Under the pieces are notes generated by a model. It saw only the letters and a program-made list of their open reading frames with translations. It was not told the DNA's origin and searched no databases. A stretch of 64,000 nucleotides of DNA from Sphaerulina vaccinii (Eukaryota; Ascomycota; Dothideomycetes; Mycosphaerellales; Mycosphaerellaceae): the NCBI GenBank assembly GCA_022570795.1, contig JAKUDP010000005.1:806001-870000 (forward strand), read 5' to 3'. Below, piece by piece: positions 32,570 to 44,673 of this stretch. The translations under genes and the position numbers were made by a program. Within the stretch, counting starts at the first letter, position 1, and each line of letters begins with the position of its first letter.

Positions 32570-35500
32570 GCGAGGTTGAATAGGCGTCGAACCCAGACTC
32601 AGCAAGACACGACAGCGATGTGAGCCACGAGGAGCTCTTGCGGCGATCGAGGTTCAGCTACCAATGCTGTAGATGCACCAACGATACCACACTGCAACCA
32701 GCAGTCACGCAACAATCGATCGCTTGAGCTCGCTTCACTCGTTACAAGAACGCCTACATTCAGCAGAGTATCGTGATGCCATGCTAACTGCCCATAGCAT
32801 GTCTACCAGTGCCCACGGCCCGTTCCTCATTTCAGCTCTATAAGTCGTTTACCGAAAGCTGGTGAAGTCCGTCAGTCCTCTGAATCTGTTTACGCTATGA
32901 CGCAGTCTGCCTCGTGATCACGAACAGACAAACCTGTTCCGCACATCGAAGCCATTGAGCTGTAGCGCGACTAGAGGCATCACGAGATCACATCAGTTCT
33001 TTACCACATCGCTTGTTGTAAGGCTCGTCATACCTGAGGTCGAAATCGCAGGCTAGTAGACCGAATGGCAGAGGTCATGGAGATCATATGTCAACCCATG
33101 CTCTCAATGACATCAATCTGTTCATCTGGACCGACGTGATCATACCTAGTCTTCCAGCCGCGGTTCTGCCTATTATCAGTGAACGCTTCTGGACTGTGAA
33201 CCCAAGAGCGCCCTGGCGATCCAATATGGTTTCACAAGCTATGCAAGCACTCGTGACGTTTTTGGGTCTGTAACCAATCTTGAAAAATGGGTAGCGAGCA
33301 AAGAGCATAAGCCGTCTTGAGCCGGGCTAGATTTCGGCATGCCCTTTTCGATCATCACTGTCCTCGAGACGGAGAAGGCTGTGGCTGTGCTATGCCGCAC
33401 TGCTCTCTATGCTATTCGCATGCGAGCACTCTTCGGGATAGTGAGACTAGATATAGGGCATTGACAAGTCATTGAATTTCCACGCCCGCATTGGAGGGCC
33501 TTGCAGTCAATTTCAGCTATCAGGTTTCCAGCACGAAGGAGTTCAGAAGGATGCACTGACACGCAAACAACGCGTGTGACGCGTTCTATGTACTCATGTA
33601 CTACGAGAGCGTTATTCCCGCCATGCAGCCTGTAGGCAAGGCATAGAAGGTATGCGCACTGTCTGAAAGTAGCGTTACCACGAACCCGGTTATTGTATCT
33701 CTGTCATCAAGTCAGTCATCTCCATCTGGTATCTACACTCTCAAACAGCACATACTGTAGCACAATCTAAGACAGTGGGCCTAGACAACAGGCTGAATGG
33801 CCATAGTACACCTCACCACTGCTCACCGCTTATACTCGGATGGCCTGCTCCGTGCATCTGCTCCCACTAGATTTCGTGTACATCTCCGAATCACATGTTT
33901 TGCTCATCTTGCGTTGGCAGGATTGTGGGCAGCAGACCGTGGTAGGAATCTGACGAGAATATTGGACAATCGTGATAGGCTCCTTCGCAATAATGGAGAG
34001 CCTCGCCGCTATAGCGTTTGAGGCAGCCACAGCAGCCAAGTCTTGGTCGAAGTCTCCAACCAACACGTTGGGGAAAAGTATGGGGTATGCGGGTCGCGGG
34101 TGAGAGGAGTTTAAGCTCGAACTCTGATTCTTTAGCAGGTCATCTGCCGGCTTTTATTACAGTAATCTTTGGCAACGTCGAACACAGCGGGGAACCGGAC
34201 GACACTGGATCAGTGGCTGTCAACTCTGTCGAACAATTGTCAGCGCCGATGAGGTCAGGTGGGCAGACGATTCGTTGGAAGCGCTGAGATTCGAGCAACT
34301 AGGGAAGAGAATCAATCTGGATCACGATGCATTGAGAGCATATGGGCTCATGCTCCATGATACATGTGTGCGGTGCCTGGCGTCAAGTCAGGCCTTACAA
34401 AGTTGATGAAGTGATAGAGACGATCAATAGCGATCTTTCATGCTTCATCGACAGCTTCACTTGCTTCGATCAGGTCTTGCCATGTCTCAGAATTGCAAGC
34501 GCCTTGATTACAACCCTTTCCAGCCCATGTACGGCTTCAATCGTATCAAGTGCCAGGTTGTCGCTGCTACCAATATGAAGCGCGAAGTCAGCAAATGGGG
34601 CAGACCGGACGAAGGACAGGAAATGTCAGGAATCATCGGAGGCTGATCCCTGACTCTGCCTTCGGCATGCCGAGTGCAAGCTCTGACAAGAAAGTCGTAA
34701 AGTCGATGGCAGGAGGTGATATGATCAAGGTTGGCAGTGCACATGTCCCGATCCCTGTATACAACCAGACAGCGCGGCTCTTGGGCGGTAACGCAGCGGA
34801 AAGACTTTCTTCTGACTCGGTATGCACTGTGAACTGCAAGGTCGATCGCGGACCGCGCACACATCATTCGATCTAGGCGAAGTCCTTTCGACCTTTGGTA
34901 TCAACATGAAACATTCTGATAGAACCAGCTTCTAGTCAAGATCAGCTTCAGATGTGTGATGAGTATATTGGCCACAGAGTTGTCATATAAACGGCAGGGC
35001 TGCAAGATTCGAGACATGTAGCAAGCGTCCTGCAATTCTTGTAATAGACATGGCTGAGTCGTTGGTAATTGCATAGATCGACAGATGAAGTTGAGCCTGA
35101 CCAACGATGATTTTGTCATGCAGTTGACGTGTACCTGTACCAGAGTTCAGACGACCTTGATCAAGACCCCGCAGATGTCATGGCGTTGCGGTGAAACCGC
35201 ATGGACAGCGCGCTCACTCCTATGCCTTCGTGTATCGCAACAGATGCGTATGGCGTTCCTACACGACGAGGATCGAATGCGAGAGTGCGTAGAAGTAGGC
35301 ATTGCAATCGCCCTTGATCATCGGTTCTGCTGGCGTGATCTTGATTCCAACAGGAGCTCCTGTCTTTCGGTGGCACGCACTGACAGACGTTAAAGATGCA
35401 TCGAGGTTCTCTCCCATGATGGACTGCAGCCGTTGACATCTCGTGAGAGGATGAATCATTGCCACCATTGCCTGATCAACTAACACGTGTCGCGTGGCAT

Positions 35501-36616
35501 GGAAGCGTTGATCGAGACCGAGAGGAGCGTGAAGGAGACGCCGACGCGTCAACTTTGCCTGACGTGTGGTGGTGGCAGTGTTGTTGTAGTCTGTTTCGCG
35601 TTGCTCCATTTGCTGTGGAGATCCAACGTTACTGTTGACCAAAAGAGGCGGACGCGCCGAAGAGTTCTTCGTCTTCTAGCGTTTCTTCACGTGCGCGTCT
35701 GGCTCCACAGCCTCCCGATTTCTTCCTACCTCCAAGTGGAGACTGTCGTAAGAACTTTCGATATGTTGAGAATATCAAGAACCAAGCAGTGGAGTCCGCG
35801 CAAGCACAAGAGACCATTGCCAGGGAGTATGGGAAACGTTGCGCGTGCAGCGCCTGTTGAATGTATGCACCATCTGCAGGAGACAGCAACAAGTGGGTTG
35901 AAAGGAAGACACGGTAAAGTCGGGTGCAGCTGGTTGCAGCGGGCCAGAACGCACAGGTCTGCTGCTCTCGCAGATCTCTTGTACTGTCAGAAGACGTTCC
36001 CAGCCTATGAGGGGAAGGCGGAATCAGAGCTCCCATGCAATTATGCATGTGAACCGTCGAACAGTCAGATTAGTGTTTACAGTTGCAGAAGGGCGGTCTG
36101 TTCGTGCTTTCACATGTGATGCTCAACGTCGCTCAACGCTGAGATAGAAGAGCATCTGACAGTTGGACATGAACAGATGAGTTGAGACACAGGAGTTGGT
36201 GATGGACCCAGCAAGCATCTCGTATTGCATGTGGATTCGCTACTTTGCTCTGCTGCCCAAGCTACCACTTCTCCCGCCAAGTGGGTCCATTGCACTTATC
36301 GCTTTTGAGAAATAGACCTTTCCAAAAGGCCCTTTGGATGTTGAAGTAATGTTACATTGCTGATGTACAGGCCGTGGCTGCACCGAGACAAATGCTCAAG
36401 GCTGCTTTCCTCGGCCGCGTCGTGATGTGAAGTATGTAGAATTGTGCCGATGCTGGTATTTCAAAGTTCAATGCCTCTTCGTAATCCAGGGGCGTCCCAA
36501 GTATGAGCGCCGTGACCATCCGTGAGGAGGTGGTAATGTCCGTGACACCTTCGCTATGTGCAGAAGCCGTAAAACCATCGCTAGAACGCAGGACTAAAAC
36601 AAATATGTACAATATG
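32570..36616. other. 4.0-kb gene-poor stretch
   Basis: No protein family was recognised on either strand. The longest open frame (35487-36119, plus, 210 codons) has no conserved motif, an improbable composition rich in Arg/Cys/His/Trp, and is overlapped by open frames on the other strand. No inverted or tandem repeats or RNA gene signatures were noticed. This could hold unannotated small or lineage-specific genes, long non-coding RNA or decayed sequence. Confidence 0.45.
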
Positions 36617-38430
36617 CTACCAGCCTTTCTGGTGATATTCACCAAGTCCGGCGTGGAAGTAATCGTTGGAGAGACCACTTGGTCCAGCCTTACCAAGGAC
36701 TGGTGCAGGTTCCGGGTGTTGCTTGAGATTCTTGACATCGTTGGATGTATGTCTTCGTTTCAAAGCGGCCAGATTGCCAGTGCTCTTGTGCTGCCGTTCC
36801 CACAGGAGATTCTTCCGTAGCGATTCCGTGAGCTCAGTTGACAGCATGTTCCTTCTCGTAGTCCGTGGCGAGAGTGCAAGCTGCTGGTGAGTGTTGGAAG
36901 TGGTCATAATGATGGGCTTCGAGCGCGGAACTTCAAGACCGGGCACTTGCAGCTGCAAATGCGAACCAGACTCTGGCGATGTTGCTAGAGATGGTCCGCT
37001 TGGCGTTGTCGTTCGTGATCGTCGAATGGCTGGCGTCGACCGAGATGCAGCATTTGCAAGAGCCTTGGCTCTATCAGGCTCGTGCATGAGCGTCGTCAGT
37101 AACGATCGTCGAGACGTCAGATTCGGCCTCGAATCGACTCGTTGGAACAGATCCTTCTCGTTGACAGAGGATGGACCGCTTCCATCATCAGAGTCTTCCC
37201 AGTCTGACGAGTCGTCATCGTCTTCGATCGCGCTCTCCGAAATGTCATCCTCCTCGTCGTCCGATTCGAAGACTGGGCTGTGACGAGCTGCTGCCGCTCG
37301 TGCAACAGATATCTCGTCCTTGAAGGATGCATGTTTTTTGCTCCCATTACTGTTGTGACTGCTCGGCGCCTTGAGACCGTCAGAGAGCACACTACGGTGC
37401 ATATGGCTATCGAGCGAGCTTTCTTCTTCTCCGGAGGAAGTTCCAATTGTGAACATCGGTGGTTTTCTCTTCGGTAGCGGCACTGGCTGTTTAGATTGCC
37501 CAGAAGTTTTGAGTATGGGCGTTGGCTGAGCTGCCAGATTCGTTTGCGATCGGTACGAGGAAGGGGCTCCACCAGGTACGAAGCCACGCACGATGTTGTG
37601 GGTGCTCATTTCTGTCGATGAGCTTTCTTGCGAGCCGACTGTCTGAGATGATGGTGACACCCGAGTATCGACAGTCGATGCCGACGATTCAAGCAAAGTC
37701 GATTGCGATTCTGAGGCGTGGGGTGTAGGTTCCGAGGAGCGGGACGAGGTGAGGTCCAGATCCAACTTCGTAATCACTTGTGAGGCTGTTGTTGAGGGAG
37801 GTTCCTGTGCATTTGATAAGGGTGTCGATGTGGGTAGCTCAATCGGTTCCAGCGTGTCCGTCTCGGTGATGGTGACGACAATCTTTTCCAGGTCGACAGG
37901 AGTGAGATGCTTTTCACGACCACGGCTAATCATACTCTCTGTCGCAGAGTCATTCCGGCACATAGTAGGTCGTGCCTGAGAGTTGCGGGGAGTGGTCGGC
38001 GATGAGAGATCGAGATCGTCGTCTTCGGAGGAGACAGAGTCGAAGCTGGAGGAAAGGGCAGGAACTGCTGCCATGTCGCCACTCGTCGTCGTTGCTGCTT
38101 TTGTGTACGGTCGAGATGTGCGTCGATCGACAGTCGCAGAGCCTTTGCGCAGCGAAGGCGATTCGGGTGCACAGCAGAATGTTTCGCGATTCCATAGACG
38201 CCAGGAGAGGTTTTCTAGCCGTTTCCCGTTCTGCATGGCATGCGATGTCTTGGAGAACAAAGACCACTGCGGCAAGGCGTTAGTCGCAAGATTGCAGCAG
38301 CCATTGTGGCTCTTCATGCACGTGAACCCCAACTCACCATGCCAAAGAGATTCTCCACCGACGTCGTGTCAATGGTGTGGAGGGCAGGAACCTCCACGCG
38401 CAGTAACGAATGTTCGGGCCTGAAAGGCAT
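36617..38430 (-). CDS. DUF1752 (GATA-like) / DUF3295-type regulatory protein
   Basis: Two exons, 38430-38338 and 38266-36617, giving 580 residues. The intron (GTGAGT...GCCGCAG, 71 nt) joins TSVENLFGM to WSLFSKTSHAMQNGKRLENL, reconstituting the short DUF1752 motif W-S-L-F...G-x-R-L-E-N-x-S-W-R-L-W near residues 31-56. The middle is Ser/Thr/Pro-rich and disordered with acidic runs (SDDEEDDISESAIEDDDDSS). The C-terminus holds a conserved block (STELTESLRKNLLWERQHKS, ALKRRHTSNDVKNLK, NDYFHAGLGEYHQKGW) that I associate with DUF3295 proteins. DUF1752 is the non-zinc-finger segment shared with nitrogen regulator AreA, so a role in nutrient-dependent regulation is plausible but unproven. It may itself be regulated by phosphorylation, given the Ser-rich tracts. 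Confidence 0.85.
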
Positions 38431-41400
38431 CGTCGTCGTGGTAAGGTCGCCCAAGGCGAGGATTGCGGAGCGTAGTAGTGGCGGACGCGAGACAGATATG
38501 TATCGTGGGCGCAATATATCCGAAAACGGCGAGTGAGTACGTCAGGTGGTCTCGCTGCGAGGTATCTTTGTACATGGGCCCGGAGAAATCGACGGTCCTA
38601 GTACTGCGCTCGGAAGAAAGACCAGATCGTGCAGTCGGCAGCAGTGTCGGTGGAGTGATCAGGTGGGCGGTCGATGGGGCGCGTAGAGAGGTGGTGGTGA
38701 AAGTGCAGTGCAGTGCGTCAGACGTGTCGGTATACAGCAGCAAAACCAGCGTCGTGGAGCGAAGGGTGACTGCCTTACTACTACTACCACGTCGGCACGG
38801 GAAGGCTGTGGATAATATGCTAGCCGGTCTGCTGGTCGGTCAAGCATGGAACAGGGCTGATCTACTACGGTACTCCCAAACTCTGCCTTCACTTCCGCGA
38901 GCGAGCCACGCTTGGGCCCCCCCAGATCGCTTCGTTTGAATCGCTCCTATATGGCCGATCTCCTCTCCCGTGTATCACATATGATGGCACTTCCACCGAG
39001 CCTATCTGGTCGCATGCCACCTTCCGCTGCAGTTGCGTTTGTCTTGCGACCCGATCAGAATGAAGACTTGAATGCTTTGCGACTCGTTGTCAAACACAGT
39101 CAAACACATTGGGTGGACATGGCCGCGCGCCCATGGACTCGTACCTATAGTGGGCTCAACTCTGTTTACTTGCCATCCGACTACCAAGAACCATGAGGCG
39201 CGTAGTGTTTACGCCGGCAGAGGCCTCGGCAGCACTCGTGCACGAATCACTTGGTGGCTTCATGTGAGGGCGGACGGAAGAAAGGCGTGGCGAGCACCTC
39301 CCTTTCTCCACGACTCATCATCAGTTGGGCACTGCGTCTCGTCTCCTTTGACCACGATCAAGAGCGTGACCATCGCATGCGTTGCACTGCTACGCGCTGA
39401 CTGCTAAACTTGACCGGACATTCCCGTCGAGGCGGAGTGACCGCAAAAGCAATTTCTTCACTTTTCGTTTTACAAGTCATCTGCCACCGCCTCCCATGCA
39501 TCTCCAGACTTGCAGCGGGCCGGCGGAACTGAGCAACACCCTTGCCTGCACACGGTGTCTCGTCGGCGTGGCTCTTCAGGTGGCTGAGGGACAGAGTTTC
39601 TTCATTGCATCTGAAACGGCTTGCCCAGTCGAAGCTAGCGTCTTATGTCTTATGTCTTATGGAAGGACGTGCTCCGTGTCGAAGCCCAGAATGTCTTTGA
39701 ATAACCACCGTCATTCTTCCGGCCGAAAGACTCTGCTGAAGACAGGCGACTCTCTCCCTTGGATCCAATGCTACTCCTGGAATGCGTAGCCCATTGAACA
39801 GGAGCGAAGAGTACCAACATCGCGACCGGATAGCGAGTACGCGGCTCTGCATACTCGTGTCGATAGCTCGGCCCACGTTGGTTGCACTCACGCGGGATGG
39901 ACATCTGCAAGTCCTTTTACAACGCATCAAAAAATGTTTCGCATGCTCTTCACAGGATCATGACGTGGTAATACAATCGGTTCACACCCACAAACAGGAT
40001 CGACGGACAGGAAGGAGCATGTCACAGACTTATTACCATGCTTGATTCGATGGAAGAGGTCAAATCGGAAGGCTTGTAGAGGATCATGTGTGTGACAGCG
40101 ACCAGGCACAGCCGCTGTACAAACGGAGGACGCCTACTCGTTATTCGCACGACCAATATGGAGTGTTGCACGCGCTGCGACCAACTCCGTGCGGCAGTTC
40201 AAGAAACTCAGCTCGATCTGCTTCGCTTGCGACGCGACTGTGGCTGTCCAGATGACTGCCAGCGCATCGAGCATCCAGTCATCTGCCATTAGAACGGCCA
40301 GTCGCACGCCCGAGAAGATAAATGTACAGGAGACGTTCCTGCGCACCAGCTGCATCCGGTCCGCATATATGCTGAGAGCACCTCTATTTGCACCATGATG
40401 GTGTATGAAGGGTTCGTTCAGTCAATTGCTGAGGGCATTACTCGATTCTTTGATCAGGTCAGGGTATAAGAAGTAGCCAGCAATTGGAAGACTGCCGCTC
40501 TAGACCATCGTTGCATCGGGTATCCTGGAGCATGCGCGTTTACGATCTGCATTTACCCGGTCATGTCTGGCAACTTCGCAAGAAGCTGGAAATATGCTAT
40601 AAAGATGTACCTGGAATGCTACACAATTGGGACTGTTCCCCGGCTGTAGACGCGGCATCGCTTTCGACTTAGGATATGCCGGAACCGGCACTTTCAGCTC
40701 GTGGAAAGAAGCAGATGACCAAATGCCAGGGTCGGTGCTTGTTGAACACGAGCGCGCTGAGAAGATGAGGCCACTTGCTTGGGGACCCCATTCACCCCAC
40801 GCGGAGCAGGATCCCTGTCGCATTACCGTACAATGGACGCTTTCTGCAGTACCGCCGTCGTTTCTTTTAGCAGCTGCGAAAAGCCGTTCGCATAAACTTT
40901 GCGTCGCACAATGAGTTGAATGTGATCGCGCGGGAGGGTGTGATGAGGAACCGTGGTCATGGAAGCGAAAGCCGTGTTCGCGAACGATGTATATGTTTGA
41001 CAGGCTGCTTTTTCAGGATTCGTGCAACATCAGAGGATTTGGTCATCTGCTGCCTCTGCATCTGCCGGCTTCGTCCAAGTTGACTATCCGTAAGTACCTA
41101 CGATGCGCCACACTTTTACTCATGTGCGGCGTGCCTGAAGGCATGGTGAGGCCGATCACCTTAGCCTCTTGTCAGATGCACGTCCGGCACCGCGGCTCTG
41201 GGACGGCTTGTCTGGGGTCAGCGGTAGCAATCCTCTGACCTCCGTCTAGGCCACTCCTCTCTCTCTGTGTTTGAGTACAATGAACTTACTGTAATAAGCC
41301 GGATAACTGCAGGAAACAGAATTGTAAGTGGATCCTTCACTGTCTGGAGTTGACAGACAATGCATAAGCACCGCCACTGTCTTTACTCTGATCAAAGTCC

Positions 41401-43348
41401 CCGCTACCCCAGTCCTGCACGCGCATCGTTACCAGATGCGCGGGATCTATCTCAAGTCCGATCTGTTCACCTGCAGAAGTAGATTCATGCTGGGGTCGCG
41501 AAGCGAAATCCCACGTTGCTGTCTCCATGCAACCTCAAATCTCCTATCTATCTTCACATAGTAGTGCGCGTTGCGATTTGAGTAGTAAGACACCCATCCA
41601 TTCAGCTCCGTCTTCTGCACCACGAGTGTGTAGATCCCGCAACAACTATTCAAGCCCGATATGCAGCCACGCGAAAGGCGTCAGTCCGTTCAATCCTACA
41701 TCCTTCTCATCATCAAGGAAACACCAACACCTTTCCGCCTCCACACCCTCCTGCAGCATCCTTCCAACACATTCACCGACACGCCATGCATCCTTCTATC
41801 AAGCCTATTCGTGGGGATACGAGGACGTCTACCGAGATCTGTGAGAACCACGCCTATCTACTACTACATGTACCTCTCAACAGCATCTGTCACATATGTA
41901 CTATGAAAAGTATAAGTTAGTTCTCGCGGAACCTCAGCCGACCGTTCGTTAGCGCGGCAGGAACGGATGGCCGCGTCTACAAGGTGATTGATAAATGACA
42001 CCCGACATTGATAAACCGTTGCCGTCAACAGTACTTGCGTTTGCGATAGAGGACAGATCATTCGCATGGCGGATATGCTCGGAGATCCTGATGCTGTTTC
42101 TTCCACACTTCGTCAGACTGTGGGATGCTCATCATGAGGTGAGACTCGCCGACCAAAAAGCAATTGCGATGAACATCTGATGAAGTCTTCGATGGCGATG
42201 GTCTTGTTGAGATCTGTCTATCTGTATTGCAATGAGCTGCCTCATCGGGGAACGACATCTATCGCAGCTCGCCTCACACTTCGGAATCCTATTCTTCTAT
42301 CGGCTGCTTTGCCGATGAGGAGCTACTACTGCCATCCATCCCATCCCACGCGATATCAATGACCGGCCTCTCTGCACACCATATTTCTAGATCTGGTACC
42401 TTGATGGTAACACAGCTCAGGCGCAGTTCCGTTCAGTGACCACAGACCGCAGCAAGGGAGGACATCCGCCAGCTAAGTAAGGCCTGTCGACAAGTACATG
42501 TCAAGACGCAGGTCCAGCATTGCACATAGAACCACACTCACGTTGAATCATGGTACGGTTCCAGGGGATAGATTCCACGTGCGGCTGGGGAAACTTGGTT
42601 CAGTTGGAGAAGATAACCAATCGATTTACCACAGTACACTTTGCTCAACAATACTCTTCCATGTATGCATATGCCTGCAGTATTCTTGTTGACAGATGCA
42701 AGTTGCACGAGTTGGCGCACTTTCCTGTAGAGCCATTGTTGATCATGTTCATGATTCAATATCTGTATGCTGGTGGCAATAGACGTAACCTCTTAGCTTG
42801 CTGTCGAGGTAGAGGTTCTCAGGGTAGGTTTCCACTGATACTCCAAAGATCTCTCGCTAGTACAAGCGATACAGCTCTGGCCTGAGAAGCTTAGAGATTG
42901 CCGAAATAGGGAGAGGCGGCAACGACCACTTTCCACAGTCATGGTGGCGCTTTGCTGCTAATTGTATCCAAGTACCATTTCCGCAGCTCTGTACGTTATG
43001 GCCATTGTGAGGGCTGTTTGCAAACGCCTGCATGGGTATCGTGATGGTGGCGAAAGACGAGGGAGGCAGGAGGAGCTGCATTGTCGTTGCTCTCGAGTGC
43101 CTTCCGTGTTGGTGGGAAGTGAGGACTGCGTTGCCACGTGGAAAGCAGTTGTGCATATGAGATCTCTCTGGGGCCAGAAGCGTGTTTGAAGACTTGGCTA
43201 GGTGATTGAGTCGAGTGCTTGGTCTGACAAAAGCATCGAAATTGTCGCTGCTTTCATTTCATGCCTCTATTCATGTTGATGGTATTCCTTTTCCATGCAG
43301 TTGCTCTCGCTTGAACGCTTCACCAGGGATATGTCGTCGGCCATTCCT
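38431..43348. other. 4.9-kb gene-poor stretch
   Basis: The largest gap in the window. Open frames are short and without recognisable domains. A 68-codon Cys-rich frame at 40086-40292 (plus) lacks a signal peptide and is unsupported. A TCTTATG unit is repeated three times near 39640-39660. No transposon ends, tRNA or rRNA features were seen. Confidence 0.45.
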
Positions 43349-44469
43349 TCATTTCTTTCCTCCGAACTTCAGTGAGCTCAGCCACCACATGAAAGTGAAT
43401 TGCACAATGTAGCTGTAAATGAACAGGAATTGGGTCCTCCTTGATCTTTGCGCTTTGGCGATCGTCTGCATGCCTGCGTTGCCTGATGAGGTGTCGGATG
43501 GTAGGAGCACGTATTTGAGTGATCGTAGCTAGACCTCACGTTAGTCTTGATTCGCCCACCACCTCTAGTAACAGGGGTTGTGCTTACCAGGAAGAAAGCA
43601 TTGGCGGCGAAGGTGTACAAGAAGACGATCCAACCCACATAGCCTCCCAGATCAGTGCCATGGTTGGCGATCGCAGCGGCTATTATGGTGACAATAATGC
43701 CAACAAACTTGTAGCCACTGTAGGCAACCAAGTCATAAATCTGGCTCTCACTCTGAATGTTCAAGAAGTACTTTCCCAGCCACAAGACCACCAATTCTAG
43801 TCCAAGAACGAAGACGCCGTTCGTAAAAGTGATGCCTAGCAACTGAGGTTCGAACTTCCCATTCAATCCTGCGAGGAGTGTCGATAATAGTGTGTATGTG
43901 ATGAAGGCCATGAGCGGAATGTACATGTCTGGTGAGTTGACATCCTCGCGGGGAGGGAGGAATTCGATCGAGTTGGGGTGTTGGCCAGGTTCATTGGAGC
44001 GAACATGCTGGCGTGACCAGGGACGATGTCGCCAGGGGAAGAGGACGATGAGAAGTTTGGTGAGGACGTAGCGGTTGGAGACGTTGAAGTAGTGTTTGAG
44101 GGCGGACACGTTCACATAGCGGTTGAACTGGATCCTACTGTTAGACAGAGCTCATACTGTGAAGAAGTGATGGTATGGACATACATTCTGCTCGACGTAT
44201 TGTTGTCCAGCGTCCACAGCACTCTTGCCTATCTGAAAGCCCATCTGAGCAGTTGAGTCGTTCATAAAGCCTCCAAAGGCCGGGTGCATGTAGCTTCCAG
44301 CTTGTCCTTGCTGGCCTTGACCTTGCGGCGGCGATTGTCCTGCTGCATATCCATATTGGCTGTTGGCAGATGTCGGTGGGGGAGGAGATCGCAGTTGGGG
44401 CACCGTGGAGACGTGTTGAGGGACGGGGTGGTGCAGCGGAGGGCTGTTGGCGTATGTCGGGCGCTGCAT
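43349..44469 (-). CDS. YIF1: YIF1 (Hrf1) ER-Golgi membrane protein
   Basis: Three exons: 44469-44185, 44127-43588 and 43528-43349, giving 334 residues with all introns in phase. The N-terminus is Pro/Gln/Ser-rich. The conserved core reads GFQIGKSAVDAGQQYVEQN, then LKHYFNVSNRYVLTKLL, LFPWRHRPWSR and DVNSPDMYIPLMAFITYTLL. Five hydrophobic spans follow, ending in LRSLKYVLLPSD and a C-terminal span (TQFLFIYSYIVQFTFMWWLS). Yif1 forms a complex with Yip1 and Yos1 and takes part in COPII vesicle formation and fusion between ER and Golgi. Length and layout are normal for the family. It diverges from the SRP receptor gene with only about 200 bp between start codons, so the two secretory-pathway genes probably share a promoter. 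Confidence 0.95.
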
Positions 44470-44673
44470 TGTGTTATATCATGTGTCTGTTAGCAGAAGT
44501 GTGTTGCTTGTGAGACGAGAAATAATGTCGACGTGGAAGCTTCAATGTCGTCTGGGAAAGCTGTCATACTTATCAAGGGTCCAGCTATACACTTCTCTTG
44601 TACTCCACTTCACCCGGTATTACTCTCCTCTACACCACAGACACTTCTTGAGAAAGGGAAAGAGAGACAGGAG

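Noticed and set aside
35487..36119. 210-codon open frame on the plus strand in the gene-poor stretch
   Set aside because: No recognisable domain, odd Arg/Cys/His/Trp-rich composition, overlapping open frames on the other strand, and no supporting start or splice context.
40086..40292. 68-codon Cys-rich frame that could be a small effector-like protein
   Set aside because: No signal peptide, Cys spacing without known pattern, isolated in non-coding sequence; not enough to call a gene.
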